From positions 2,356,001-2,420,000 of the forward strand of contig NZ_CP043641.1 of assembly GCF_014217625.1 (NCBI RefSeq): a stretch of 64,000 nt of DNA. Direction: 5' to 3'. Numbering within the stretch: the first letter of the stretch is position 1; each line of letters begins with the position of its first letter. Source of the DNA: Leifsonia shinshuensis (GTDB taxonomy: Bacteria; Actinomycetota; Actinomycetes; Actinomycetales; Microbacteriaceae). The position numbers were made by a program, and so were the translations under genes. This document shows positions 51,599 through 60,084 of the stretch, in pieces. The notes beneath the pieces were generated by a model that saw nothing but the letters and a program-made list of their open reading frames with translations, was not told the origin of the DNA and ran no database searches.

Positions 51599-52259
51599 GC
51601 GCGCTCTCCGTTCCCGCGGTCACCGCGGCCGGGATGCTCAGCGGGGCCCCCGTCGCGGCCACCACCTCGTCGACGGTCACTCCCGGCGCGACCTCTCGCA
51701 GCACGAGCCCGTCGTCGGTCACGTCGAGGACGGCGAGGTCGGTGATGATCCGGTCGACGCAGCCGCGGCCGGTCAGCGGGAGGGTGCACTGCTCGACCAG
51801 CTTGGCGGAGCCGTCCTTGGCGACGTGCTCCATCACCACGATGACGCGCTCGGCGCCGTTGACGAGGTCCATCGCCCCGCCCATCCCCTTGACCATCTTG
51901 CCGGGGACGGCCCAGTTGGCGATGTCGCCGGATGCCGACACCTGCATGGCCCCGAGCACGGCGGTGGCGATGCGGCCGCCGCGGATCATCCCGAAGCTCG
52001 CTGCCGAGTCGAAGTAACTCGCGCCGGGCAGGACGGTGACCGTCTCCTTGCCCGCGTTGATCAGCTTCGGGTCCTGCTCGCCCTCCCACGGGTACGGGCC
52101 GACGCCCAATATGCCGTTCTCGGAATGCAGTACCACGTGCACCCCGTCGGGCAGATGGTTGGGGATGAGCGTGGGGAGGCCGATGCCCAGGTTCACGTAC
52201 GAGCCGTCCTCCAGTTCGAGGGCGGCGCGAGCGGCCATCTCGTCGCGGCTGCGGGGCAT
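51591..52259 (-). CDS. pcaJ: 3-oxoadipate CoA-transferase subunit B
   Basis: 222 residues. [20 protein letters not shown] and the active-site Glu motif [13 protein letters not shown] (about 47-59) mark the B subunit of family I CoA transferases; [22 protein letters not shown] follows. It transfers CoA from succinyl-CoA to beta-ketoadipate together with PcaI. The gap to pcaI is 2 bp and the overlap with pcaF 8 bp. Confidence 0.93.
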   Translation of the reverse strand: MPRSRDEMAARAALELEDGSYVNLGIGLPTLIPNHLPDGVHVVLHSENGILGVGPYPWEGEQDPKLINAGKETVTVLPGASYFDSAASFGMIRGGRIATAVLGAMQVSASGDIANWAVPGKMVKGMGGAMDLVNGAERVIVVMEHVAKDGSAKLVEQCTLPLTGRGCVDRIITDLAVLDVTDDGLVLREVAPGVTVDEVVAATGAPLSIPAAVTAGTESAHA

Positions 52260-52261
52260 GG

Positions 52262-53044
52262 TCAGGCTCCTTCCGGTCGGGTGCGCACGGTGACCTTCTC
52301 GATGGGGAGGTCCGCCGACTGCTCCGGGGTCAGCGCGATCACCCGGTCCACATAGATCCCGGGCAGGTGGATGTCGTCGGGACCGAGCACGCCCGGCTCG
52401 ACCAGCTCGTCCACCTCGGCGATGGTGACGCGGCCGGCCATCCCGGCCAGCGGGTTGAAGTTCCGGGTCGACTTCTCGAAGCGGAGGTTGCCGTGCCGGT
52501 CGCCGACCGCGGCGCGCACCAGGCCGTAGTCGGTGCGGATCGCGGTCTCCAGCACGTACTCGCGGCTGCGGCCGAACACGTCGAACGGGCGCAGCTCCTT
52601 CGGCTCGCTCGCCTCCGCCACCGAGCCGTCGGCCGCGTACCGGATCGGCATGCCGCCGTCCGACACCGCTGTGCCGGCGCCGGTCGCCGTGTAGAAGGCC
52701 GGGATGCCGACGCCGCCGGCGCGCAGCCGCTCGGCCAGTGTGCCCTGCGGGGTCAGCTCGACCTCCACCTCGCCGCCGAGGTACTGGCGGGCGAACTCCT
52801 TGTTCTCGCCGATGTAGCTGGCGATCACGCGGCGGATGCGGCCGGCGGCGAGCAGTTCGCCGAGACCCCAGCCGTCGACGCCGCAGTTGTTCGAGACGAC
52901 CTCCAGGCCTCCGACGCCGCGCGCCAGCAGCGCCCGGATCGTCACGATCGGCACGCCGGAGAGGCCGAACCCGCCGACGGCGAGCGAGGCGCCGTCCGGG
53001 ATGTCCGCGACCGCCTCGGCGGCAGTGGCGTACGTCTTATCCAT
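52262..53044 (-). CDS. pcaI: 3-oxoadipate CoA-transferase subunit A
   Basis: 260 residues. [20 protein letters not shown] carries the Gly-rich CoA-site motif (about 21-27). [41 protein letters not shown] is typical of subunit [20 protein letters not shown] follows. It forms the heteromer with PcaJ. The start ATG 53044 lies 8 bp inside pcaDC. Confidence 0.93.
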   Translation of the reverse strand: MDKTYATAAEAVADIPDGASLAVGGFGLSGVPIVTIRALLARGVGGLEVVSNNCGVDGWGLGELLAAGRIRRVIASYIGENKEFARQYLGGEVEVELTPQGTLAERLRAGGVGIPAFYTATGAGTAVSDGGMPIRYAADGSVAEASEPKELRPFDVFGRSREYVLETAIRTDYGLVRAAVGDRHGNLRFEKSTRNFNPLAGMAGRVTIAEVDELVEPGVLGPDDIHLPGIYVDRVIALTPEQSADLPIEKVTVRTRPEGA

Positions 53045-54245
53045 CGTTCTCCTCGGTGTTGCTCGTCTCGGCGGTGCTCTCCTCGGCGAAGACCTCGCGC
53101 ATGATCGCGAGCGCGCCGTTCGCCGCGGGCAGGCCGGCGTACAGCGCGGTGTGGTGGATGACCTCCGCGATCTGCGTGCGGGTCAGGCCGTTGCGCAGGG
53201 CGGCGCGCACGTGCATGCGCAGCTCGTTCTCGTGGCCGCCGGTCACCAGGCTGGCCAGGGTCGCGATCGACCGCTCCGGCCGGGTGAGGTGCGGCCGCGC
53301 CCAGACCTCGCCCCACGCGTAGCGGGTGATGAAGTCCTGGAAGTCGGCGGTCTCCGGGGTGATCGCCGCCGTGGCGCGGTCGACATGGGCGTCGCCGAGC
53401 ACCGCCCTCCGCACGGCCATGCCGCGTTCGAACGCCGCGTCGGCGTCGGCATCGCGGCCCGCGAGCAGCACCGTCAGCAGGGCGGCGGTCTCGGCGGGGT
53501 CCTCGAGCGGGACGAGGTGCGCGGCGTGCGCCAGCTCCACGAACCGCGCGTCCGGGAGCGCAGCGGCGTCCTCCGCCATTAAGGCCGAGGTGGTCACCTG
53601 GTCGTGCGCGCCGGCGGCGAGGAGCGCAGAGACGTGCACGTCCGTGAGCGCGTCACGGCGGTCGAACCGGCCGAGCGCTTCGCAGCACAGCGCGTACGAC
53701 TCGTCGTCCACGTCGAGCAGCGTCTTCAGCGCGTGGCCGCCCGGACCGTCGGGGTGCGCGGCCAGGTACCCGGGCGCGAACCAGCGCTGCGCGCTCCCGG
53801 CCACCACGGAGGCGGTGCCGGACGCGCGGATCTGCGCGGCGCGGTCGGCCCAGCCCTCCGGCGTGCCGATGCGCGCACCGGAGCAGAACATCGCGAGGCT
53901 GCGCACGCGCTCGGGAGCGGCGAGGGCCACCTCCAGCGCGACCGCGCCGCCGAGCGAGTCGCCGGCGATGTCGAACGCGCCACCGCCGACATCGTCCACG
54001 AGGGCCAGGACCGCCGCGGCGACCTCCGCGATCGTGAACGGCTCGCGCGTGGCGGGCGACGCGCCGTGTCCGGGGAGGTCGACGCGCAGGATCCGCGGGG
54101 ACTCGTGTCCACCGGACAACCGCGCGACGATGCCGTCCCACAGCTCGGTGGTCGTGCCGAGCGAGGGCAGCAGCACCAGGAGGCGCGGCGCGGACGCGGA
54201 CGGGGAGGCCGCGGTCATCGAGCCGCGCAGACGCGGGATGGTCAT
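53037..54245 (-). CDS. pcaDC: fused 3-oxoadipate enol-lactonase / 4-carboxymuconolactone decarboxylase
   Basis: 402 residues from ATG 54245. The N-terminal alpha/beta hydrolase (about 20-265) has DLPGHGASP and the elbow IAGDSLGGAVAL (Ser about 104), the lactonase PcaD. The C-terminal part (about 275-390) is a carboxymuconolactone decarboxylase: FQDFITRYAWGEVWARPHLTRPERS, MHVRAALRNGLTRTQIAEVIHHTALYAGLPAA. The fusion (also called PcaL) carries out two successive steps; it is known in other actinomycetes. Its ATG overlaps the pcaB stop by 4 bp. Confidence 0.93.
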   Translation of the reverse strand: MTIPRLRGSMTAASPSASAPRLLVLLPSLGTTTELWDGIVARLSGGHESPRILRVDLPGHGASPATREPFTIAEVAAAVLALVDDVGGGAFDIAGDSLGGAVALEVALAAPERVRSLAMFCSGARIGTPEGWADRAAQIRASGTASVVAGSAQRWFAPGYLAAHPDGPGGHALKTLLDVDDESYALCCEALGRFDRRDALTDVHVSALLAAGAHDQVTTSALMAEDAAALPDARFVELAHAAHLVPLEDPAETAALLTVLLAGRDADADAAFERGMAVRRAVLGDAHVDRATAAITPETADFQDFITRYAWGEVWARPHLTRPERSIATLASLVTGGHENELRMHVRAALRNGLTRTQIAEVIHHTALYAGLPAANGALAIMREVFAEESTAETSNTEENDG

Positions 54246-55399
54246 CGGTTCACCTCTCGGTCGGATGCGACATGGGCCTGGTAGCGGGCGACGGCGGCGT
54301 CCACGACGGCCCACGCGGCGGCCAGGTCGACGGCGTCAGCCTGCACGCCGTGCCCGACGCCGTCGGTCACCACCAGGTCGGCGACCGCGTGCGCGAGCAC
54401 GTCCGCGCTCTCGACGGCGATGCGGAGCAGCCCGCGCCAGGCCTGCCATTCGGCGTGCCACTCCCCCGCCGGACGCGCGTCCGAGCTGAGCGCCGCGGCG
54501 TGGACGGTGGTGAGGAGCCCGGGGGCACGGAGGCCGTTCGCGGTCAGGAGGACGGCGTCCACCGGGTTCTGCTTGTGCGGCATCGCGGAGGAGCCGCCGC
54601 CGGTCGCGGGGAGGAGCACACCGTCCCGCGCTGCGAGGCCGAGGTCGCGGCCGATCCGGCCCCCGACCGCGGCCACGCGCGCGGAGGCGTCTGCGATCGC
54701 GAGCACGGGTCCGCGGTCGGTGTGCCAGGCGCGACCCGGGTCGGTGAGGCCCAACCGGGCGGCGAGTCCGGCGCGGAGGGTCTGCGGAGCGTCGTCGCGA
54801 TCGGCGAGTCGTGCGAATGCGGCTCCCGTCCCGACCGCGCCGCCGAGCTGGACAGGGAAGTCGAGGCGGTCGACGACCTCCAGGGCCGACACCACGGCGT
54901 CCAGCCAGGAGGCGACGGACGCCCCGAGCGTGGTCGGCTCGGCCGGCTGGGTCAGCGTGCGCGCCAGCAGCGGGGTCGCGCGCGAGCGGATCGCACGGTC
55001 CGCGAGCTCCGCGGCCGCGGCGGCCAGTGCGTCTCGCGCGCGCGACAGGCAGTCCCGGGACACCAGCACGAGCGCCGAGTCCACGATGTCCTGACTGGTC
55101 GCGCCGCGATGCACCCGTCCCGCATCCTCGCCCGCCTGCTCGCGAAGCTGCTCGACGAGGGCGATGATGGGCACTCCGGCCTTGCGCGCGCCCGCGGCCA
55201 GCCGGTCCCGGTCGATCGCCCCGGCGTCGAACGTGAGCGCGCGGCGCCCGGGCCGGCCGGCGGTCCCGTCCAGTTCGTCCCAGGCTCCGGCCAGGGCCTC
55301 CTCGACCGCGACCATGGCGGCCAGCACACGATCATCGCCGGCCGGAACACCCACTGCACCGGCCGGCTCGAGGAGACCCCAGTCGAAGGGTTCAGCCAC
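54242..55399 (-). CDS. pcaB: 3-carboxy-cis,cis-muconate cycloisomerase
   Basis: 385 residues, fumarase/aspartase superfamily. HRGATSQDIVDSALVL (about 97-112) and the signature loop GGGSSAMPHKQNPVDAVLL (about 268-286) are clear. It lactonises beta-carboxymuconate to gamma-carboxymuconolactone. It overlaps pcaG by 8 bp and pcaDC by 4 bp. It is a little shorter than many PcaB proteins (about 450) and ends soon after the signature helices. Confidence 0.9.
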   Translation of the reverse strand: MAEPFDWGLLEPAGAVGVPAGDDRVLAAMVAVEEALAGAWDELDGTAGRPGRRALTFDAGAIDRDRLAAGARKAGVPIIALVEQLREQAGEDAGRVHRGATSQDIVDSALVLVSRDCLSRARDALAAAAAELADRAIRSRATPLLARTLTQPAEPTTLGASVASWLDAVVSALEVVDRLDFPVQLGGAVGTGAAFARLADRDDAPQTLRAGLAARLGLTDPGRAWHTDRGPVLAIADASARVAAVGGRIGRDLGLAARDGVLLPATGGGSSAMPHKQNPVDAVLLTANGLRAPGLLTTVHAAALSSDARPAGEWHAEWQAWRGLLRIAVESADVLAHAVADLVVTDGVGHGVQADAVDLAAAWAVVDAAVARYQAHVASDREVNR

Positions 55400-55952
55400 G
55401 CCCGTCCCCCACGAAGTCGAGGAAGACGGTCTCGCCGTCGCCCTGGAGGCGGATGTCGAAGCGGAAGCTGTCGTCGCCGTCCGGGGTGGCGAGCAGCGTG
55501 CTCCGGCGGTCCTCCGGCACGGAGGCCAGGAACGGGTCGCCGTCTTCGAGGTAGGCGCGCGTGAAGAGGTGGTGCAGGAGGCCGCGCGCGAACACGGTCA
55601 CCAGCAGGTACGGCGCGCGCCCCGGCGCCGCCCCGGGGCGGACCGTCGTGAACGAGTAGTGCCCTGCCCGGTCGACGGCCGCTCGCCCGAAACCGGTGAC
55701 CGTGTACCCGTCGCGCTGGAGGCTGCCCTGCCGGGCGATGGGCGTTCCGTCGGCGTCGGCGCCCCAGACCTCCAGGATCGCGTCGGGGACGGGCTCGCCG
55801 TCGCCGTCGAAGACCGTGCCGTGCAGGCGGATCGTGCCCGCCTGCCACGGCGACGCGACCTCGGGGCCGCCGTCGTAGGGCAGCGCGTAGCCGAAGAACG
55901 GCCCGACCGTCTGCGACGGGGTCTGAAGATACTGCTTCTGCGTCTCAGGCAT
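55392..55952 (-). CDS. pcaG: protocatechuate 3,4-dioxygenase alpha subunit
   Basis: 186 residues from ATG 55952. TPSQTVGPFFGYALPY at the N-terminus, then IRLHGTVFDGDGEPVPDAILEVWGADADG and HHLFTRAYLEDGDPF give the intradiol dioxygenase fold. The alpha subunit lacks the iron ligands, which come from PcaH. It helps to build the Fe(III) enzyme that opens protocatechuate. It overlaps both neighbours by 8 bp. Confidence 0.93.
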   Translation of the reverse strand: MPETQKQYLQTPSQTVGPFFGYALPYDGGPEVASPWQAGTIRLHGTVFDGDGEPVPDAILEVWGADADGTPIARQGSLQRDGYTVTGFGRAAVDRAGHYSFTTVRPGAAPGRAPYLLVTVFARGLLHHLFTRAYLEDGDPFLASVPEDRRSTLLATPDGDDSFRFDIRLQGDGETVFLDFVGDGRG

Positions 55953-56712
55953 GCTCGCCCTCCTCCGGCTCCATCCAGGTCGCCTGTCCACCGGTCAGCA
56001 CGATGTCCCACCGGTACCCGAGCGCCCACTCCGGCTCGCTCACGTCGTGATCGTACGTGGCGATCAGCCGCTCGCGCGCGGCCGGGTCGGCGATCGACTG
56101 GTAGATCGGATCGAGCGCGAACAGCGGGTCGCTCGGGAAGTACATCTGCGTCACCAGCCGCTGCGTGAACGCCGACCCGAACAGCGAGAAGTGGATGTGC
56201 GCGGGCCGCCAGGCGTTGCGATGGTTCCGCCACGGGTAGGGGCCGGGCTTGATCGTGACGAACCGGTACGAGCCGTCGTCGCCCGTGATCGCGCGGCCCA
56301 CCCCGGTGAAGTTGGGGTCGAGCGGAGCGGGATGCTGGTCGCGCTTGTGCACGTAACGACCGGACGAGTTCGCCTGCCAGACCTCCACGAGCTGGTTGCG
56401 CACCGGTCTGCCCTCGCCGTCGAGCACCCGACCGGTCACGATGATCCGCTCGCCGAGCGGCTCGCCACTGTGCTGGATGGTGAGGTCGCTCTCCTCGGCC
56501 GCGACGTCGGTGTGCCCGAACGCGGGCGAGACCAGCTCGATCTCCTCCGGGTCGGCGCGCACCAGCTCGTGGGTCGGGTGCCGCAGCCGGGAGCTGCGGT
56601 ACGGACCGAAGTCGCGCAGCGGGTGCGCCGGGAGCGGGCCCGCTGCCGCAGCAGCGGCGTGCGCGGCCGCGATCTCCGCGGTGATCTGGTTCTGTGTCGT
56701 GTCGTCGCTCAT
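55945..56712 (-). CDS. pcaH: protocatechuate 3,4-dioxygenase beta subunit
   Basis: 255 residues from ATG 56712. RIIVTGRVLDGEGRPVRNQLVEVWQANSSGRY, then IKPGPYPWRNHRNAWRPAHIHFSLFG, contain the Tyr and two His of the non-heme Fe(III) site. It catalyses intradiol ring opening of protocatechuate to beta-carboxy-cis,cis-muconate. The gap to pobA is 8 bp. Confidence 0.94.
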   Translation of the reverse strand: MSDDTTQNQITAEIAAAHAAAAAAGPLPAHPLRDFGPYRSSRLRHPTHELVRADPEEIELVSPAFGHTDVAAEESDLTIQHSGEPLGERIIVTGRVLDGEGRPVRNQLVEVWQANSSGRYVHKRDQHPAPLDPNFTGVGRAITGDDGSYRFVTIKPGPYPWRNHRNAWRPAHIHFSLFGSAFTQRLVTQMYFPSDPLFALDPIYQSIADPAARERLIATYDHDVSEPEWALGYRWDIVLTGGQATWMEPEEGEHA

Positions 56713-56720
56713 CTCATACC

Positions 56721-57884
56721 TCAGAAGGGGAGGCCCGCGTACTGCTCGGCGAGGGCCGCCTGCGCGTGACGCGATCCGGTGGTGTACTCCAGCTGGCCGA
56801 GCTGGCTGCGGTAGCGGAAGGCGCGGGCCGCCTCGTCGGGGACCTCCCGGTGGACGTGGAGCATCTCGGTCATCCACTGGGAGAACTGCTGCACCTTCCA
56901 CTGCCGGGCGAGGGCGGCGCCGCTGTAGCGCTTCAGGAGGGCGTCGTCGCCGGCGAAGTGCGCCACGAGCGAGCGGCCGAGGAGGGCGACGTCGGCGATC
57001 GCTGAGTTGAGGCCTTTCGCGCCGGTCGGCGGGACGATGTGGCCGGCGTCGCCGGCGAGGAACAGCCTCCCGTGCTCGAGCGTGGAGGCCACGAAGCTGC
57101 GCATGGGCGTGATCGACTTCTCGCTGATCGTGCCCTCGGTCAGCGTCCAGCCGGGGATGCCGAGGCGGGTCTGCAGCGCCTCCCAGATCCGCTCGTCCGG
57201 CCAGTCGTCCGCCGACTCGCCCGGGTCGACCTGGAGGTAGAGGCGGGAGACCTCCGGCGAGCGCATCGAGTGCATCGCGAAGCCGTCCGGGTGCAGCGCA
57301 TAGATCAGGTCGTCGGTGGAGGGCGCGACGTCGGCGAGGATGCCGAGCCAGGCGTAGGGGTAGCTGCGTTCGAGCGCCTGCACGCCCGGGATGGCCGGGC
57401 GACTGACGCCGTGGTAGCCGTCGGCGCCGACGACGATGTCGCAGTCGACGCGCTCCCCGCCGCTGTGCGTGAGGTACGGAGCGTCCGTGTCGATGGCGTG
57501 CGGCGCGACGCCCTCCACCTCGAACCGGACGTCGGAGCCGAGACGGTCGTGCTCCGCGAGCAGATGACGGACGAGCGCCTGCTGGCCGTACACGGTGACG
57601 GTACGCCCGACGAGGTCGACGAAGTCGAGGTGGTGGCGCTCCCCCTCGTACTGCAGGTAGATGCCGTGGTGCGTCAGCCCGCGGGCGGCGAGGTCGGCGC
57701 CGAGGCCGAGGTCGCGCAGCACATCGACGGAGCCCTGCTCCAGGACGCCGGCGCGTACGCGGCCCAGCACGTACTCCCGGCTCTTCTGCTCCAGGATCAC
57801 GAAGCCGACCCCGGCTCGCCGGAGGATGTGCCCGAGCAGGAGGCCCGCGGGCCCGGCCCCGATGATGGCGACCTGGGTTCGCAT
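56721..57884 (-). CDS. pobA: 4-hydroxybenzoate 3-monooxygenase
   Basis: 387 residues from ATG 57884. FAD motif IIGAGPAGLLLGHIL (about 7-21), the DG motif DIVVGADGYHGVSR (about 155-168), and GD motif LFLAGDAGHIVPPTGAKGLNSAIAD (about 275-299). It hydroxylates 4-hydroxybenzoate to protocatechuate with NAD(P)H and O2, feeding the pca genes directly downstream. It leads the operon, and the palindrome at 57960 lies 76 bp upstream. Confidence 0.94.
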   Translation of the reverse strand: MRTQVAIIGAGPAGLLLGHILRRAGVGFVILEQKSREYVLGRVRAGVLEQGSVDVLRDLGLGADLAARGLTHHGIYLQYEGERHHLDFVDLVGRTVTVYGQQALVRHLLAEHDRLGSDVRFEVEGVAPHAIDTDAPYLTHSGGERVDCDIVVGADGYHGVSRPAIPGVQALERSYPYAWLGILADVAPSTDDLIYALHPDGFAMHSMRSPEVSRLYLQVDPGESADDWPDERIWEALQTRLGIPGWTLTEGTISEKSITPMRSFVASTLEHGRLFLAGDAGHIVPPTGAKGLNSAIADVALLGRSLVAHFAGDDALLKRYSGAALARQWKVQQFSQWMTEMLHVHREVPDEAARAFRYRSQLGQLEYTTGSRHAQAALAEQYAGLPF

Positions 57885-57959
57885 GTTCCGCCTTTCGCTT
57901 CGGTGGGAAGGTCGTCCCATCCTGGGCGAATCGGGCGGGCGCCCGACGGCGGTTTCCAC

Positions 57960-57980
57960 TGGACGGAAGGTTTTCCTCCA
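57960..57980. promoter_or_regulatory. IclR-type operator candidate for the pob-pca operon
   Basis: A 21-bp imperfect palindrome with half-sites TGGANGNAA, similar to the TGGAAA/TTTCCA boxes of IclR-family regulators. It sits in the 143-bp gap between the IclR gene and pobA. Confidence 0.5.
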
Positions 57981-58027
57981 AAGGATCACCCTTACGGGTC
58001 GGCGCCTGCCCGGCTTCCGCCCGGCGG

Positions 58028-58786
58028 CTACTCGTAGTCCAGCCCGAGGACCCCGGAGATGCCGCGCGCGGCCATGCGGACGCCGAGCGGGAACTGCGGC
58101 TCGGCCGCCCGTTCGGCGTGGGCGATGATCGACACCGCGGCGACCACCTCGCCCGTCGCGTCGCGCACCGGCGCCGCGACCGAGAACGCGCCCTGGGTGA
58201 GCTCCTCGACCGAGCGGGAGATCCCGGTCGCGCGGATGCCGGCCAGCCGCGCGCGCAGTTCGTTCTCGCCCGTGAGCGTGTTCGCCTGGAACTTCCGCGG
58301 GTTCTCGGCCAGTACCTCCGCGAGCGTGCCCTCCGGCGCGTACGCGAGCAGGACGAGCCCGACGCCCGTCGCGTGCAGCGGCAGCCGCGAGCCGACATCG
58401 CTGATGATCCGCACGGCCCCCGGCCCGGACAGCCGCTCCAAATACACCGCGCCCAGGCCGTCACGGACCGCCAGATGCACGTGCTCGCCCGTGGCCTCCA
58501 GGAGGTCGTCGAGGTACGGCCGCGCGGCCTCCCGGAGCTTGCGCGCGGTGGGCTGCCTGACTCCCAGCCGCCAGAGCTTGATGCCCACCCGGTAGCGGCC
58601 GTCGTCCCCGCGGACCAACCCGCCCCACGACGCCCACTCGGCCAGGAGCCGGTGCGTGGTCGACACCGGGAGGCCGGCCCGGCGGGCGATCTCGCTGAGG
58701 GTCAGCTCGTCGCCGCGCTCGAAGGCGTCGGCGATCGCGAACACGCGCTCTGCGACACTGCGGTCGTCCTGGGCTCCACCGGCCAT
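58028..58786 (-). CDS. IclR-family regulator of the pob-pca operon
   Basis: 252 residues. The N-terminal winged helix (about 10-70) reads VFAIADAFERGDELTLSEIARRAGLPVSTTHRLLAEW. The C-terminal ligand domain has HLAVRDGLGAVYLERL, LPLHATGVGLVLLAYAP and AVAAVSIIAHAERA. PcaR, PobR and PcaU belong to this family; the gene directly precedes pobA on the same strand. The effector would be 4-hydroxybenzoate, protocatechuate or beta-ketoadipate. Leaderless start at ATG 58786. Confidence 0.9.
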   Translation of the reverse strand: MAGGAQDDRSVAERVFAIADAFERGDELTLSEIARRAGLPVSTTHRLLAEWASWGGLVRGDDGRYRVGIKLWRLGVRQPTARKLREAARPYLDDLLEATGEHVHLAVRDGLGAVYLERLSGPGAVRIISDVGSRLPLHATGVGLVLLAYAPEGTLAEVLAENPRKFQANTLTGENELRARLAGIRATGISRSVEELTQGAFSVAAPVRDATGEVVAAVSIIAHAERAAEPQFPLGVRMAARGISGVLGLDYE

Positions 58787-58792
58787 GCGGTC

Positions 58793-58798
58793 AGCTTA
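58793..58798 (-). promoter_or_regulatory. -10 box (TAAGCT) for the iclR gene
   Basis: Minus strand, 6 nt before ATG 58786. Confidence 0.5.
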
Positions 58799-58839
58799 GG
58801 ACCGCACTCCGAGCCGGATCGGATGCCGTCGCTTGATCT

Positions 58840-58862
58840 GTAGGTTTTTTCCTACGTATACT
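58840..58862 (+). promoter_or_regulatory. operator/promoter of the VOC-ArsR-AHSA1 cassette
   Basis: GTAGG-TTTTTT-CCTAC inverted repeat (58840-58855) just before the -10 TATACT (58857-58862), which ends 6 nt from ATG 58869. It is placed to be a site for the ArsR protein of the same operon. Confidence 0.55.
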
Positions 58863-58868
58863 CGTGGC

Positions 58869-59246
58869 ATGACCGCTTCGATCCCCGCCGTCCGCATCCA
58901 GACCGTCACCATCCCCGTCGCCGACCAGGAGCGCTCCCTGGCCTTCTACCGCGACGTGCTCGGCTTCGAAGTTCGCGCCGACGCCGCGTACGGGGGCGCC
59001 CGCTGGCTCTCGGTCGCGCCGGCCGGCAGCAGCGTCGACTTCACCCTGCACCTGCCGTTCCCCGGTCAGGCCGGGCCGGGCTGGCAGCACGGGATCGTGC
59101 TGCACACCGACGACATCGCCGGGGTGGTGGCCGCTCTCCGCGCCGCCTCGGTGGAGGTCACCGAGCCCGAGCAGGTCGGCTGGGGCGTGCAGTCCCAGTT
59201 CGCGGACCCGGACGGCAACGGGTTCGTGCTGCTCCAGCAGGGCTGA
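58869..59246 (+). CDS. VOC-family (glyoxalase-like) protein
   Basis: 125 residues from ATG 58869. VRIQTVTIPVADQERSLAFYRDVLGF and VGWGVQSQFADPDGNGFVLLQ give the two beta-alpha-beta-beta-beta units of the vicinal oxygen chelate fold. It may be a dioxygenase, lyase or drug-binding protein. It is first in a three-gene operon with ArsR and AHSA1 proteins, a combination often found in actinobacteria. The ligand is unknown. Confidence 0.88.
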   Translation: MTASIPAVRIQTVTIPVADQERSLAFYRDVLGFEVRADAAYGGARWLSVAPAGSSVDFTLHLPFPGQAGPGWQHGIVLHTDDIAGVVAALRAASVEVTEPEQVGWGVQSQFADPDGNGFVLLQQG

Positions 59247-59247
59247 C

Positions 59248-59640
59248 ATGCCCACCCGTGCGAAGGACTCGGCGACCGACCGCCTCTTCGGCGCGCTCGC
59301 GAACCCGACCCGGCGCGACATCCTCGACCTCCTGCTCGACGGCGAACTCAGCGCGGGCGACATCGCAGCCAGGTTCGCCATGAGCCGGCCGTCGGTGTCG
59401 GAGCACCTGCGGGCGCTGCGCGACGCCGGCCTCGTCGTCGAACGGACCGCCGGACGGCAGGTGTTCTACGCACTGGCGCCCGAGCCGTGGACCGAGCTGC
59501 GCGACTGGCTCGCGCCGCACGAGCGGTTCTGGCGTGGGCGGATGCGGCGTTTGCACGCGACGCTGGACGCACTCGCGGACGACGCCTCGCCGGATGCTTC
59601 CGACCTCCCCTCCGAGACCCTTGAGACGGACAAACCATGA
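59248..59640 (+). CDS. ArsR-family transcriptional regulator
   Basis: 130 residues. The winged helix reads LANPTRRDILDLLLDGELSAGDIAARFAMSRPSVSEHLRALRDAGLV, with wing RTAGRQVFYALAPEP. No Cys pair, so it is not a metal sensor; this subgroup usually accompanies AHSA1 genes. It overlaps the downstream AHSA1 gene (ATGA) and probably binds the palindrome in front of the operon. Confidence 0.9.
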   Translation: MPTRAKDSATDRLFGALANPTRRDILDLLLDGELSAGDIAARFAMSRPSVSEHLRALRDAGLVVERTAGRQVFYALAPEPWTELRDWLAPHERFWRGRMRRLHATLDALADDASPDASDLPSETLETDKP

Positions 59641-60074
59641 CCGACCTGACGACGTTCGAGTTCGACGAATTCCTCCCCCACCCGCCCGCGAAGGTCTGGC
59701 GGGTGCTGAGCGAGCCCGACCTCCTCGCCGACTGGCTCATGCCTCACGACGGGTTCGCGCCGGTCGTGGGCACGCGGTTCGCCTTCACGACCGAGCCGGT
59801 GCCGCAGACCGGCTTCTCCGGCCTGGTGGACTGCGAGGTGCTGGAGGTGGATCCCGGCCGCCGGCTGCGGATGTCGTGGGCCAGCGCGGGCACGGCGCTG
59901 GAGACCGTCGTGACGTGGGAGCTGGTCCCGGAGGGCGACGGCACGCGCCTGCTGCTGACGCAGTCCGGCTTCGACCTCGACGACCCGGCCCAGGCGCGCG
60001 CGTTCCAGATCATGAACGGCGGCTGGCGGTCGCACGTGTTCCGCCGGATGACGGCGGCGCTCGACGCACTGTGA
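59637..60074 (+). CDS. AHSA1-type SRPBCC protein
   Basis: 145 residues. FDEFLPHPPAKVWRVLSEPDLLADWLMPHDGFAPVVGTRFAF opens, and TRLLLTQSGFDLDDPAQARAFQIMNGGWRSHVFRRM closes the START-like domain. It is a partner of the ArsR protein in many genomes; possibly it binds the inducer or a lipid. It is third in the operon and convergent with the DHFR-like gene 10 bp away. Confidence 0.88.
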   Translation: MTDLTTFEFDEFLPHPPAKVWRVLSEPDLLADWLMPHDGFAPVVGTRFAFTTEPVPQTGFSGLVDCEVLEVDPGRRLRMSWASAGTALETVVTWELVPEGDGTRLLLTQSGFDLDDPAQARAFQIMNGGWRSHVFRRMTAALDAL

Positions 60075-60084
60075 GCGATCCGGC

